A DNA stretch of 61,217 nucleotides from Nocardia pneumoniae NBRC 100136 (GTDB lineage Bacteria > Actinomycetota > Actinomycetes > Mycobacteriales > Mycobacteriaceae): assembly GCF_000308755.1 (NCBI RefSeq), contig NZ_BAGF01000055.1, positions 1 through 61,217 on the forward strand. The letters are read 5' to 3'. Position numbers and translations under genes: made by a program. Below the pieces are notes generated by a model. That model worked only from the letters and a program-made list of their open reading frames with translations, was not told the DNA's origin and did not search any database. Shown here piece after piece: positions 41,958 through 51,027 of this stretch. The number at the start of each line of letters is the position of its first letter. The stretch's first letter is position 1.

Positions 41958-43088
41958 CTAACCCGTGCCGTTCTCCCGGAATATCGAGGCGCCTTTATAG
42001 CGCAACGTCGTGATCTGCCAGGCCCACGTCGCCTGGACACAGGCGATCAGATCGGCGATATGGGTCGAGACGGTTGCCGCAAGAGCGGCATCTTCCGCTC
42101 CCAGGAGATCGCATCGTTCGGCGGTGGCCGCACCGACCCGCCGGAATTCGGTGAGCCGCGCCCGAACGATCTCGGTAGCGCCGTGCACGGCGTCCTCCAA
42201 TGACGATCCGGGATGGTTCAGCAGGACCGCCGGGATCAGGTTGAAGTCCGCGAGATCGACGATGCACTCCTTTTCGAAAGAGAACACGTCGTTCATCAAT
42301 GCCCCGATCTCGACGGTCAGCACCCGCAACCGGCGCAGGTCCGTGGCGAGGCCCGCACGCTCGATCCGGTCCCAGGGCAGATAGTCGTCGCGCCCGAACT
42401 CGCACAGGGCGATGGCCGGATACATGCCCGATACCCGGGCACGCAGGTCGATGTACTCCGCGACGCCGAGCAGTCCACCGCGGGTACGGGCGTTCTGGTC
42501 CTGGATCGCGGGACGCAGGTGGTCGATGGTGGCGTCGACGAACCGATCCAGCCATGCCGGGTCGGCGAGAGCGGACAGCATGGCGAGGAAAGCCGCCGTC
42601 GAGGCTTCCAGCGGGGTCGGATCGTCCGGCGCCGAGCGCGTGCGCAACAGCGAGCACAACCGATCGACCGCGACGCGGGCACGTTGCTGCTCACCTTCGT
42701 CCAGGTGTCCGAACTTCTCCCGGCCCACGGTGTCGTTGAGCCAGAAGAGGATCGCGTTGTAGAGACCGATGATCGTCATCCGCTCGGCGCTGATGGCGCC
42801 GGGGTGCAGATAGGGCGTCATGCTGTTGTAGTGCTTGCCGCCGGGTTCGAGCCAGATCTCATGGGCACGGCAGAATCGCTCGACCTCCGCACAGGCCTGC
42901 GCCCCGAACCGGTTCGGCCGGAAGTCGCGGCAGTAGTCGACTATGTCCCAGTCGGGCGTGCTGAACATCGCGCGCAACGACCACTGCCGCCCGTCCCGCA
43001 GCAACTCTTCGTGCTGCTCGCGCATGTTCACGATGTCCCGCTCGAGCGCCGATGTGTACTCACTGACCACAACGACTCCGTCCCACAA
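41958..43088 (-). CDS. Class I terpene synthase-like protein with altered Asp-rich motif
   Basis: 376 residues in the Terpene_syn_C_2 size range; the exact start is uncertain (Met at 43088 or Val/Met within the next ~20 codons). Downstream catalytic elements are intact: pyrophosphate-sensing Arg in YIDLRARVSGMYP (~212-224), NSE triad NDVFSFEKE (266-274) and a C-terminal RY pair (TLRYKG). The first metal motif reads FWLNDTVGREKFG (116-127), with Asn in place of the first Asp of DDxx(D/E). The product cannot be predicted. It is flanked by signalling genes, with no visible prenyltransferase or P450. Confidence 0.78.
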   Translation of the reverse strand: MWDGVVVVSEYTSALERDIVNMREQHEELLRDGRQWSLRAMFSTPDWDIVDYCRDFRPNRFGAQACAEVERFCRAHEIWLEPGGKHYNSMTPYLHPGAISAERMTIIGLYNAILFWLNDTVGREKFGHLDEGEQQRARVAVDRLCSLLRTRSAPDDPTPLEASTAAFLAMLSALADPAWLDRFVDATIDHLRPAIQDQNARTRGGLLGVAEYIDLRARVSGMYPAIALCEFGRDDYLPWDRIERAGLATDLRRLRVLTVEIGALMNDVFSFEKECIVDLADFNLIPAVLLNHPGSSLEDAVHGATEIVRARLTEFRRVGAATAERCDLLGAEDAALAATVSTHIADLIACVQATWAWQITTLRYKGASIFRENGTG

Positions 43089-43155
43089 TGGTTACTTCGC
43101 CTAAATTCTCTCGACTTACCATCAGTGGGACTGGTCGAATGACCAAAATCGCCGG

Positions 43156-43848
43156 CTACTCCCTCGCCATGACATCGCCGTGCATGGTCAGCAGCAGATG
43201 ATCGAAGCGGGCTCGTTGCGAGGCGGGGCCGCCACCCATGGCGGGAATCTCGGTGACCAACCGCTGCGCCAGCGTGCGCAGCTTCACGTTGGTTTCCTGG
43301 GAACGCCATTGCAGCACCCGGAAGGCCTGTTCGGCATTGATGCCGTAGACCACCATGAGCACGCCTTTGGCCTGTTCGATCACCGCCCGTGATTCGACGA
43401 GCTCGGGCAGGGTGTCGTCGATGACCTCCTGGCGGTTCTCCTCGAGGATGTCGGACACGTCGATGAAATAGCCGCTCGTGCCGATCACCAGGCCCTGGTC
43501 GTCGAGCATGCGGTCGGCGACGACGAGCACGTGATGGATCCGCCCGGAGGTATCGACGACGCGGTGGCGCCCGCAGAACGGCTCCCCGGTCCGCATGGCG
43601 ACGTCGATGGACCGGGCGACCAGCGCGCGGTCGTCGGGGTGCTTGTGCGCCAGAAACAGTTCGGTGCTAGGTTGCGCACCCCCGGCGGCATAGCCGTAGA
43701 GAGCCGCGACTCCCTCCGACCATTCCCATCGCTGACCCTCGAACCAGAAACGGAAGCTACCCACGCTCTGCGGCCTGCCCGCGACGACGCTCTCGACCGC
43801 GGAGGCGCTTGTCAGCGCGAGGTCATCCATCCTCGTCACGCGGGTCAT
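43156..43848 (-). CDS. PAS-ANTAR response/antiterminator protein
   Basis: 230 residues from ATG 43846-43848 (MTRVTRMDDLALTSASAVESV); the frame stays open to 44337, so the start is tentative. A PAS-like sensor domain (about 25-145: FRFWFEGQRWEWSEGVAALYGY, HPDDRALVARS, TSGYFIDVSDI) is followed by an ANTAR RNA-binding domain (ESRAVIEQAKGVLMVVYGINAEQAFRVLQWRSQETNVKLRTLAQRLV). ANTAR proteins bind dual-hexaloop RNA and prevent termination. The lack of a receiver domain suggests direct ligand or redox sensing. It sits 67 bp upstream of the terpene synthase-like gene on the same strand and may control it. Confidence 0.85.
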   Translation of the reverse strand: MTRVTRMDDLALTSASAVESVVAGRPQSVGSFRFWFEGQRWEWSEGVAALYGYAAGGAQPSTELFLAHKHPDDRALVARSIDVAMRTGEPFCGRHRVVDTSGRIHHVLVVADRMLDDQGLVIGTSGYFIDVSDILEENRQEVIDDTLPELVESRAVIEQAKGVLMVVYGINAEQAFRVLQWRSQETNVKLRTLAQRLVTEIPAMGGGPASQRARFDHLLLTMHGDVMARE

Positions 43849-44458
43849 TATCCAACCGTCCCGCCCGCACATCAGCGCGGAACGCGATCCGAAATCGAAC
43901 TGTAGCAAACTTTCGGCATACATCACGCGTGCGAGTAGTTCCCCCTGAATCGAGGACTTTCGGCACCCTGGGATACTTTTGGCAATCTGTTCGCAACAGG
44001 CACGTCCCACGTCATCCGATACTGTCCGCGCCACCGGGACACACGCGAGAACCAGCTGACCGACGCGGATCACCCGCCAGCCGCCACTCCCCTCACGGCA
44101 GCGCCGGACAGCGTCCCCGGCGATGCGCTCCCCCGCTCCTGACTCCGCGAACCGAGCGGCGGCCGATACCCTCGCTCCGCGCCGCCGAATGGTCGCCCTC
44201 CCCGTGGTGGGAAGAACGGCGCCGATCATCCTGCGAGTATCTGTACCGCGGTGCGCCCTACCCTCGGGCTTGGTTTGTCCCCAGGCTTCCCCGCAATCGT
44301 TCGCGTCCCCGAAAACACTGACCATAATGCGGATCACTGGAGGTAGTCTCTGTTGCTGTGCCCCGGCTTTCGTCGCAGATCCGCTGCGTGAGGGCCGTAT
44401 TCACGGGGAACGCCGTAGCGCGTTCCGGCAAGTGCGCAAGACCGAAAGGGTTGTTCTG
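43849..44458. other. 610-bp divergent region (PAS-ANTAR / XRE-DUF5753)
   Basis: No gene is called. The minus frame of the PAS-ANTAR gene stays open to 44337 but becomes Arg/Gly-rich and family-less. A CATAAT hexamer (44323-44328) is a possible -10 element for the XRE gene. Otherwise I see nothing distinctive. Confidence 0.4.
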
Positions 44459-45319
44459 ATGGCAGGCAAGCGCACCGTACTGACCGTCCGGTTGCGACGT
44501 CTGGCGGCGATGCTGCACGAGATGCGGGAAAACGCCCAGCTCAGCAAGGAGGAGGTCAGCGCGAAGACCGGGATCAACGTCACCACGCTGTACCGGATCG
44601 AGACCGCGCAGGCCCGCCCGCAGCGCCGCACCCTCATGGCGATGCTCGACCTCTACAAGATCGGCGACGATCAGCGCGAAGACGCCCTGGAACTGCTATC
44701 GGACGCGTTGAAGCCGGGCATGTCGCGCGCCTACGAGGGCAGCGTGTCGGAGGTGTACGCCGCCTACATCAACTTCGAGTCCGAGGCGCTGTCCGCCCGG
44801 CACTTCGAAACCTCCATCATCCCAGGCCTTCTGCAGACCTACGAGTACGCGACGGCGGTGATCGACACCTCGATGCCGAAGCTGGAGGCGTCGGTGATGG
44901 AGAGCAGGGCGAAGGCCAGGATGGACCGCGCCGCCAACCTGTCCAAGGAGGACCCGCTCGAGCTGTGGGTGGTGATGGACGAGGCCGCGATCCGGCGCAC
45001 GGTCGGCGGCCCCTCGGTGATGCGCGGCCAGCTCGAGCGGCTGCTGCAGGAGACCAAGCGTAAGAACGTGATCCTGCAGATCCTGCCGTTCGAAGCGGGC
45101 GCGCATCCGGGCATGGCGGGCCCGTTCACCCTCTTGGATTTCCCCGACCCCGCCGACCCCGAACTGGTCTATGTCGAGGGCATCGCGGGTGACGAGCTCA
45201 TCGAGGGTCACAACGAGATCCGACGCTTCGGCGTCATCTTCGACCAGCTGCGGGCCATGGCGTTGAGCCCGCGCGACTCCGCGGCCATGATCGTGGAGGC
45301 CGCCCGCCGGATGGACTGA
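44459..45319 (+). CDS. XRE-family regulator with DUF5753 domain
   Basis: 286 residues from ATG 44459. N-terminal helix-turn-helix (LHEMRENAQLSKEEVSAKTGINVTTLYRIETAQARPQ), then the actinobacterial DUF5753 domain (IIPGLLQTYEYATAVI, then LWVVMDEAAIRRTVGGPSVMRGQLERLL and ILPFEAGAHPGMAGPFTLLDFP). Such regulators usually precede a small DUF397 gene; none follows here, and an APC permease starts 106 bp downstream. A homologous regulator with its DUF397 partner is at 57300. Confidence 0.92.
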   Translation: MAGKRTVLTVRLRRLAAMLHEMRENAQLSKEEVSAKTGINVTTLYRIETAQARPQRRTLMAMLDLYKIGDDQREDALELLSDALKPGMSRAYEGSVSEVYAAYINFESEALSARHFETSIIPGLLQTYEYATAVIDTSMPKLEASVMESRAKARMDRAANLSKEDPLELWVVMDEAAIRRTVGGPSVMRGQLERLLQETKRKNVILQILPFEAGAHPGMAGPFTLLDFPDPADPELVYVEGIAGDELIEGHNEIRRFGVIFDQLRAMALSPRDSAAMIVEAARRMD

Positions 45320-45424
45320 GCGCCCCCGGCAGCCCGCCGTCTTCGCCGCTGGGTAATCAGCCCGGCTGACGACTATTTCCCCGCGGAGTGGGTACCCTCG
45401 CCGTTACTGCCGAGGGGAGGACGC

Positions 45425-46813
45425 ATGTCCGACGTCACCGTGAATCCGCCAGCCCACTCCGAGCCCGAACTCAAACGGGTGATGGGACCGGCGTTGCTGC
45501 TGCTGTTCGTCGTCGGCGACATTCTCGGCACCGGCATCTACGCGCTCACCGGCAAGGTGGCCAACGAGGTGGGCGGCGCGGTCTGGGTGCCGTTCCTCGT
45601 CGCGTTCCTGGTCGCGCTCATCACCGGTTTCAGCTATCTGGAGCTGGTCACCAAGTACCCGCACGCCGCGGGCGCCGCGCTGTACACGCACAAGGCTTTC
45701 GGGATCCATTTCCTCACCTTCATGGTCGCCTTCGCGGTGATGAGCTCCGGGATCACCTCCGCCTCCACCGCCTCGCGGGCCTTCGCGGCCAACTTCGCCG
45801 AAGCCTTCGACCTGGAGATCGGCGACGGCATCGCGGTGACGGCGATCGCGCTGGTGTTCATGGCGGTGGTGGCGGCGGTCAACCTGCGTGGGGTGAGCGA
45901 GGGCGTGAAGCTCAACGTGCTGCTCACCTGCGTGGAGCTGACCGGCCTGCTGATCGTCATCGCGATCGGCTGCTGGGCGCTGGGCTTCGGCGACGGCGAT
46001 TTCTCGCGCATCGTGGAATTCGACACCGGTGAGCGCACCGCGGTGGGCGGCGTCATCGTGGCCACCACGCTCGCGTTCTTCGCCATGGTCGGGTTCGAGG
46101 ACTCGGTGAACATGGCCGAGGAGTGCAAGGAACCGAGCAGGATCTTCCCGAAGGTTCTGCTCGCCGGACTGATGATCACCGGCCTGATCTACGTGCTGGT
46201 GTCCATCAGCGCGATCGCGCTCGTCCCCGCCGACGAACTCGGCCAGGGCGATACGCCGCTGCTGAAGGTGGTCGAGGTCGGCGCGCCCGGCTTCCCGACG
46301 CACATCTTCGCCTACATCACCATGTTCGCGGTCGCCAACTCGGCGCTGATCAACATGCTGATGGCCAGCCGCCTGATCTACGGCATGGCCAGGCAGAACG
46401 TGCTGCCGCGACCGTTCGGCCAGGTGGGCGAGCGACGCCGCACCCCGTACAACGCGATCATCTTCACCACGCTGCTCGCGCTGGGCCTCATCCTGTTCGT
46501 CGGCGAGGTGCCCGAGCTCGGCGGCACCACGGCCTTGCTGCTGCTGGGGGTGTTCACCGTGGTGAACGTGGCCGTGCTGGTGCTGCGGCGAGACAAAGTG
46601 GCACACAAGCACTTCCACACGCCGACGCCGATGCCGATCCTGGGCGCGCTGAGTTGCGGCTTCCTCGTCACACCGTTCACCGACCGCAATCCGGCGCAAT
46701 ACGCCATCGCGGGCGTGCTGCTGGCCATCGGCGTCGCGCTGTGGGGCCTGAACTACCTGGCCATCCGCGCCATGCGGGCGCAACCGCTGGCCAGCGAGCC
46801 GCCCGCGCAGTGA
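45425..46813 (+). CDS. APC-family amino acid/polyamine permease
   Basis: 462 residues with about 12 membrane segments. The first helix region has GPALLLLFVVGDILGTGIYALTGKVANEVGG (G-[TS]-G-I-Y substrate motif), followed by FSYLELVTKYPHAAGAALYTHKAFG and FFAMVGFEDSVNMAEECKEPSRIFP, a classic APC helix 6 signature. It is probably a proton-coupled importer of amino acids, specificity unknown. It is preceded by GAGGGGAGG. The XRE/DUF5753 gene upstream on the same strand may regulate it. Confidence 0.93.
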   Translation: MSDVTVNPPAHSEPELKRVMGPALLLLFVVGDILGTGIYALTGKVANEVGGAVWVPFLVAFLVALITGFSYLELVTKYPHAAGAALYTHKAFGIHFLTFMVAFAVMSSGITSASTASRAFAANFAEAFDLEIGDGIAVTAIALVFMAVVAAVNLRGVSEGVKLNVLLTCVELTGLLIVIAIGCWALGFGDGDFSRIVEFDTGERTAVGGVIVATTLAFFAMVGFEDSVNMAEECKEPSRIFPKVLLAGLMITGLIYVLVSISAIALVPADELGQGDTPLLKVVEVGAPGFPTHIFAYITMFAVANSALINMLMASRLIYGMARQNVLPRPFGQVGERRRTPYNAIIFTTLLALGLILFVGEVPELGGTTALLLLGVFTVVNVAVLVLRRDKVAHKHFHTPTPMPILGALSCGFLVTPFTDRNPAQYAIAGVLLAIGVALWGLNYLAIRAMRAQPLASEPPAQ

Positions 46814-46906
46814 CCAATCGCTTACTCCGGCAGGGCATTACCTGCCGCCGGTAGGTCCGGTTCCCGCGGATGACGAGTGGCCGCGATGTAGGTAAGGTTG
46901 GCGCCG

Positions 46907-47404
46907 ATGACCAGCATGGAAGCGCGCTTGGGTGACGCGACCCGCAGCGTGCCGCTCCCCAACCCGTGGAACCTGACCGTCTACCTGGCCGCGGTGGCCG
47001 CGCACCGCGGCCGCTCGATCAGCCTGCACCCCGTTCCGAAGGCGATGCTGGCCGACACGGGCTGTGGCGGCGGCGGTCTATGGGTAGCGCGCAAGCACGA
47101 CGACATCATCGTGTACGACGCCGCGGCGACCGGCCGCAACGCCGATCACGTCATCCTGCACGAAATCGGTCACATGCTGCTGGGGCATCACAAAGACGCG
47201 GAGCGCGGCGATTCGCTGCCGCCCGCGCTGGCCGCCATCCTGCCCTCGATCTCGCCGCACTCCGTCGAACATGTCCTCGGCCGTGCCGAATTCGGCGTCG
47301 ACCGCGAGCGGGAAGCGGAAGTGTTCGCCGACATGACCATGGTCTACTCGACGTTGCCGCGCCGGCGCTCTCGGTCGTTCCGGCTGTTCGGCCGGGGCAA
47401 GTAG
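46907..47404 (+). CDS. ImmA/IrrE-type zinc metalloprotease-like protein (ParH-like)
   Basis: 165 residues from ATG 46907. The zinc motif HEIGH is at residues 85-89 (DHVILHEIGHMLLGHH), with a downstream acidic helix REREAEVFADMTMV supplying a likely third ligand. ImmA-like proteases usually cleave a partner XRE repressor; the nearest XRE gene is ~1.6 kb upstream, so a partner is not certain. The C-terminus is Arg-rich (RRRSRSFRLFGRGK). It converges on a DUF4254 gene with no gap. Confidence 0.85.
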   Translation: MTSMEARLGDATRSVPLPNPWNLTVYLAAVAAHRGRSISLHPVPKAMLADTGCGGGGLWVARKHDDIIVYDAAATGRNADHVILHEIGHMLLGHHKDAERGDSLPPALAAILPSISPHSVEHVLGRAEFGVDREREAEVFADMTMVYSTLPRRRSRSFRLFGRGK

Positions 47405-47872
47405 CTACCAGCGGTCGTAGCGCCCCTCGGGTAGTCGCCTGGCGCCGGTGCGCAGGTCATCGACGAGATCCTGGTAGCCGTCCGCCAATTCGTCGATCCG
47501 GACCCAGGCGTCGTAGAAGACGGCGTCGGGCGCGTGGGCGAGGGCGACGAACACCTGCGCGGCGAGCATGGCCAGCCGGTCCACCATTCTGCCGACGGTC
47601 TCGGTGTGTTCGGGCGCGGCGGGACGCGGGATCGGCGCCGCCAAGGTGACCCAGCGGTCGATGCCGCGCACCAATTGCGCCCGTCGGCGGTCGAGTTTGT
47701 CGCATCGGCTGTGCGGCGTGCGTTCGCGAGTCTGGTGCAGCTGAGCCAATTCCCCGGCCGCCTCCAGCATCGGGTGGTCTATGTGCGGCAGGCCGCGAAA
47801 TGCCGCCAGCAGCAGCTCTTTTCCGGGTATCGCCCGATCCTCGGACGCCTGATTCACCCTCAGCACCCCCAT
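47405..47872 (-). CDS. DUF4254 protein (paralogue B)
   Basis: 155 residues from ATG 47870-47872 (MGVLRVNQASEDRAIPGKELLLAAFRG). DUF4254 hallmarks: GELAQLHQTRERT, RRRAQLVRGIDRWV, PEHTETVGRMVDRLAMLAA and WVRIDELADGYQDLVDDLRTGARRLPEG. It is less conserved than the other two copies (HTETVG against HTESLG). It lies downstream of the CHAP hydrolase gene on the same strand, 426 bp away, with a terminator hairpin between. It ends exactly at the ImmA-like gene. Confidence 0.8.
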   Translation of the reverse strand: MGVLRVNQASEDRAIPGKELLLAAFRGLPHIDHPMLEAAGELAQLHQTRERTPHSRCDKLDRRRAQLVRGIDRWVTLAAPIPRPAAPEHTETVGRMVDRLAMLAAQVFVALAHAPDAVFYDAWVRIDELADGYQDLVDDLRTGARRLPEGRYDRW

Positions 47873-48298
47873 TCCGACCAGGGTGGACGCGGTGTGATCG
47901 CGTCCTCGATGCCTTGTCACGCCGGTGTTCCGGCACTGCCCGAACATCCACATGTGCCTAGCGTGACCCAGACCGGCTTCCCGCGCGTCCATTTCACGCG
48001 GTTCCGCTCACACGACACGCCCATCAACCGGATTTCCGGAGCCCACGCGCGAGCCACAAGCCCCGGCAAACATCCAGTGACCTCGCTTTTTCCAAAGACA
48101 CATCCCAATTTCCGACGACTACTCCCAGCCCAGTCGACACGCCAGCCAACCTCCGGCGAGTCGGGCAAACGCCGCTTGATGGGCGCGCAGGCGCGGCGAA
48201 CGCGGCGGCCCCGACTTGCGGCAGGCGGCCGCCGGGTACCCGGCGAGCGCGCAGCCCCGGGTTCGGTGAGTACCGAACCCACGGGTGCGCAGTTCTTG
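47873..48298. other. 426-bp region between CHAP hydrolase and DUF4254 genes
   Basis: No reading frame here is family-like. A hairpin at 48259-48280 ends the CHAP transcript, and the rest presumably carries the DUF4254 promoter. The sequence is slightly less GC-rich near 48060-48120. Confidence 0.45.
48259..48280 (-). terminator. Terminator hairpin after the CHAP hydrolase gene
   Basis: GGGTTCGGT (48259-48267) and ACCGAACCC (48272-48280) form a perfect 9-bp stem with a GAGT loop, 19 bp past the CHAP gene stop codon on the minus strand. Confidence 0.65.
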
Positions 48299-49456
48299 TC
48301 ATGTCCTGGTGGACTGCGAGGGTGGCGGTTTGACGACGCCGACGAGCGAACCCGCGTTCATGGCGTAACTCTGGGTCTGCAGACGATCGCCGGAATTGCC
48401 TTCGATGGTGTTGATCCGGCCGGTTCGGGGGTCCACGGATTCCACGATTCCCACATGGTCGGGGGTTCCATCGCCCTCCCAGTCGAAGATGATCATGTCC
48501 CCTTTTTGGGCATTCGCGATGTTCGCCGCCAATCCCATGTGCTTGGCGTCGTTCCAGATGGTGGGCACGTAGTTCGGGTTGGTCCAGTCGACGTTGTAAC
48601 CGGCCTTTTCCCAGACCCAAGTGGAGAAGGCCGCGCACCATGCGTCGTTGATGTTGTAGGGGGCCTTGTAGGGTTTGCCATCCACGAAGAAAACCGGAAC
48701 ATTGTCGCCGCCGCGTTCGGTAACACCGAGATCCAGCTGTTCCCGGGCCTTCGCGACAATATCGTCCCTGGTTCCGTTACCGGGTTTCCAGCTGGCACTG
48801 CTCGCGGTCGGCGCCCACGGAGCCAGGTTCCTGGCATCCGGCGCGTTACCGTAGGGGTTGCGGGGTAGGTCCGGCATCATTTCGTAGATATTCTTGGCAT
48901 CCCTTTGCATGCCGCTGTCCGCGTCCTCGATCGTGTCGTGCACACGGTCCACGGCCTCCAGGATCAGGCGCAGCAACCGGACTTCTTCGGCGGCGGCCAG
49001 GTGCACGCTGTCATCGGGCAGTTGGGTCAGTTGATGCGCCCCGCCGAGCTCGGCTTTGAGCCCGTCCACGATCTCTATCACGTCCTGGAACGCCTTGTTC
49101 GACGTGTCGAAACTCGCGATGGCGCTTGCCTTGACACCGTCGTTCTGCGATCGCAGTTGCGCTGCCTTGTCCACGATCATGCCGCGCTTGTCGTCGTAGT
49201 TTCCGGTCATCGCCGACGATTTCGGGGCGAGCTGCTGGGCGCCGTCCTTGGTGAGCTCGCGCCCTTCCGCGCTGAGCAGATTGTTGTCTGCCAGCCAAGC
49301 GATCATGTCCGGCTGCCCGCCGTCCCAACCGGACGCGAACAGCACGATCGAACGCTGCATGTATTCTTCCGCCGCCTCGACGACCGCTATGAGACCGGCA
49401 CTGGCGTAGGCGGGAGGGTCGAGATTGATCTCGATGTCTTGGAAGGTTGTGGTCAT
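48299..49456 (-). CDS. CHAP-domain cell-wall amidase/endopeptidase with helical N-terminal domain
   Basis: 385 residues. The C-terminal ~150 residues are a CHAP domain: nucleophile Cys274 in INDAWCAAFSTWVWEKAGY, His334 in PDHVGIVESVD and a following IEGNSGD. It should cleave peptidoglycan amide bonds. The N-terminal ~220 residues are helical, contain one W-x-G (FASGWDGGQPD) and have no signal peptide or membrane anchor, so export by a type VII-like route is inferred rather than shown; no clear YxxxD/E signal was found. A DUF4254 gene follows on the same strand. Confidence 0.85.
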   Translation of the reverse strand: MTTTFQDIEINLDPPAYASAGLIAVVEAAEEYMQRSIVLFASGWDGGQPDMIAWLADNNLLSAEGRELTKDGAQQLAPKSSAMTGNYDDKRGMIVDKAAQLRSQNDGVKASAIASFDTSNKAFQDVIEIVDGLKAELGGAHQLTQLPDDSVHLAAAEEVRLLRLILEAVDRVHDTIEDADSGMQRDAKNIYEMMPDLPRNPYGNAPDARNLAPWAPTASSASWKPGNGTRDDIVAKAREQLDLGVTERGGDNVPVFFVDGKPYKAPYNINDAWCAAFSTWVWEKAGYNVDWTNPNYVPTIWNDAKHMGLAANIANAQKGDMIIFDWEGDGTPDHVGIVESVDPRTGRINTIEGNSGDRLQTQSYAMNAGSLVGVVKPPPSQSTRT

Positions 49457-49772
49457 GCACGCCCTCCACCCGGTGCGGCTCCCACAGCCGGTCTCCGCGC
49501 GCCGACAAACAGCATCCGTAACCTCGCTCGCCCATGACCGCCGGACGCCGTGGCGGCATACTCTCTATGCACCACCGAGTATCGGACATTCCCACCATTA
49601 GTAACTCGCATCATCCGCCCGTCATTCGAGCGCCGAGCGACAGCTAGCTACCACGCGGCCATCGGGTTGATCAAGACGCCGTAACCGGCACGGCAGGCCA
49701 CAGGTTCGCGTAGCGCAGCGCCACATGGCGGGAAAGCACCAGCTCCGCGATCGGCGCAGCCTGCCGAGCCGT
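49457..49772. other. 316-bp region: CHAP gene promoter and SDR 3' flank
   Basis: The left part should hold the CHAP promoter. Directly after the SDR stop (49773-49775) the same frame continues for 33 codons to TGA 49671-49673, with coding-like composition (ELVLSRHVALRYANLWPAVP). That may be a decayed tail or fragment. Nothing else is recognised. Confidence 0.4.
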
Positions 49773-50537
49773 TCAGGAGGTGGGTTCTCGCTCGTCGAGA
49801 TAGTCCTGACCGCCGACATATGTGGTGTGTCCGGGATCGGCCTGGCTGGTGGTGGCCAGCGCGACCGCTGTGGCGAACTCCGTGACAGTGGGCAAGGTGC
49901 CCTGGTCACGGCGAGCGGTGACGGCGTCGGGATTTCGGCGCTGGAGAAGTTGCACGATAATCGTGCCGTCGATCATGTCGCCGGAGACGACGTGCAAGCT
50001 GATGCCGCGGGCGCTGAGTTCCGGGATCATGGCGCGCAATGCGTCCTCGCCCGCGCGTTTGCTCGCGGCGATGGGCTCGTATTCGGCCGGGACCGGCTTG
50101 CGCCCGTGGAAGTGCGCTTGATGACTGGTCACGAAGACGATGCGAGAGCCGGAGGGCATGTGCGGCACGGCGAGTCGCACCAGCCGTTCCTGCGCGTCGC
50201 GGTTGAGCGCCATCGCGTAGCCGGGCTCGGCGTGCCGTTCGAGACCGCCGGAGGCGTTGAGCACCAGCACGTCCAGGCGACCGAACTCCTCGGCTATTCC
50301 GGCGATCAGCGCGCTCGCGGAATCCGCGTCGGCGATGTCGGCGCCCGCCGTCGACGCGGCGCCGCCCGCCTGCCGGATCGAGTCGGCCAGACGCTCGGCT
50401 CGCCTGGCCTTCTCGCGGTAGTTGATCACCACATGGTCGCCGCGCGCCGCGAGCACCCGTGCGGTCTCCGCGCCGATACCGCGGGACGCGCCCGTGATCA
50501 GGACGATTCGCCGTCCGGTCGTGTCGTCCACCGTCAC
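49773..50537 (-). CDS. Short-chain dehydrogenase/reductase (SDR)
   Basis: 254 residues. Rossmann motif LITGASRGIGAETARVLAARG, strand-4 LDVLVLNASGG (an NASGG variant of NNAG) and FVTSHQAHFHG...YEPIAASKRAGEDAL. The canonical Y-x-x-x-K is represented by Y-E-P-I-A-A-S-K, a spacing change that places the catalytic assignment in doubt. The substrate is unknown. It is divergent from an HxlR regulator, 67 bp away, which is the usual pairing for an HxlR-controlled oxidoreductase. Confidence 0.9.
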   Translation of the reverse strand: MTVDDTTGRRIVLITGASRGIGAETARVLAARGDHVVINYREKARRAERLADSIRQAGGAASTAGADIADADSASALIAGIAEEFGRLDVLVLNASGGLERHAEPGYAMALNRDAQERLVRLAVPHMPSGSRIVFVTSHQAHFHGRKPVPAEYEPIAASKRAGEDALRAMIPELSARGISLHVVSGDMIDGTIIVQLLQRRNPDAVTARRDQGTLPTVTEFATAVALATTSQADPGHTTYVGGQDYLDEREPTS

Positions 50538-50582
50538 CCTTTCGATCGCGCCAGGCGAAGCCCAGGCCTCCGCTTCTATTTC

Positions 50583-50602
50583 AGAATCACTATGCTGGTT
50601 CT
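50583..50602. promoter_or_regulatory. Candidate HxlR operator in the SDR/HxlR gap
   Basis: AGAA at 50583 and TTCT at 50599 frame a 12-bp centre, directly before the HxlR start at 50605 and inside the divergent promoter. Imperfect inverted repeats of this kind are usual for HxlR dimers. Confidence 0.3.
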
Positions 50603-50604
50603 AA

Positions 50605-50955
50605 ATGAGAAGCGCAAACGAACCCAAACCGCCGCGGGGCCGCGACGACCCGGCGAACGCGCCGCTGCTGGCCACCATGGACCTCCTCGGCCAACGCTGG
50701 ATGCTGCGCATCCTGTGGGAACTGGAGCCCGACCGCCTCGGCTTCCTCGAACTGCGCCGCCGCATGGGCAACTGCTCGTCGAGCATGCTCTCGGTGCGAC
50801 TGCAACACCTGCAATCCGCGGGACTGATCGCGAAGAATCCCGACAAGTCGTACGAATTGACCACCGCGGGGATCGAACTCGGCGCGGCGCTGCGCCCGAT
50901 CTGGGACTGGTCGCGCCGCTGGCGCGTAACCCCCACCGACCCGCAGGCCGACTGA
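50605..50955 (+). CDS. HxlR-family winged-helix transcriptional regulator
   Basis: 116 residues from ATG 50605. Winged-helix HxlR core: LLGQRWMLRILWELEPDRLGFLELRRRMGNCSSSMLSVRLQHLQSAGLI, then a wing (YELTTAGIELG). It lacks the conserved Cys of redox-sensing YodB/HypR-type members near the N-terminus; one Cys is in the recognition region (GNCSSS). It probably controls the divergent SDR gene. Confidence 0.93.
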   Translation: MRSANEPKPPRGRDDPANAPLLATMDLLGQRWMLRILWELEPDRLGFLELRRRMGNCSSSMLSVRLQHLQSAGLIAKNPDKSYELTTAGIELGAALRPIWDWSRRWRVTPTDPQAD

Positions 50956-51027
50956 ACAACCGGCAAGGCGAGGCGACGCCGAAGCTCCGTTTGACCTTCG
51001 AGTTGGTTGAGACTCCATGATGGCCGG

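Noticed and set aside
43849..44337. N-terminal extension of the PAS-ANTAR protein
   Set aside because: The frame is open, but the residues are Arg/Gly-rich without domain character; a start at 43848 gives the usual PAS-ANTAR length.
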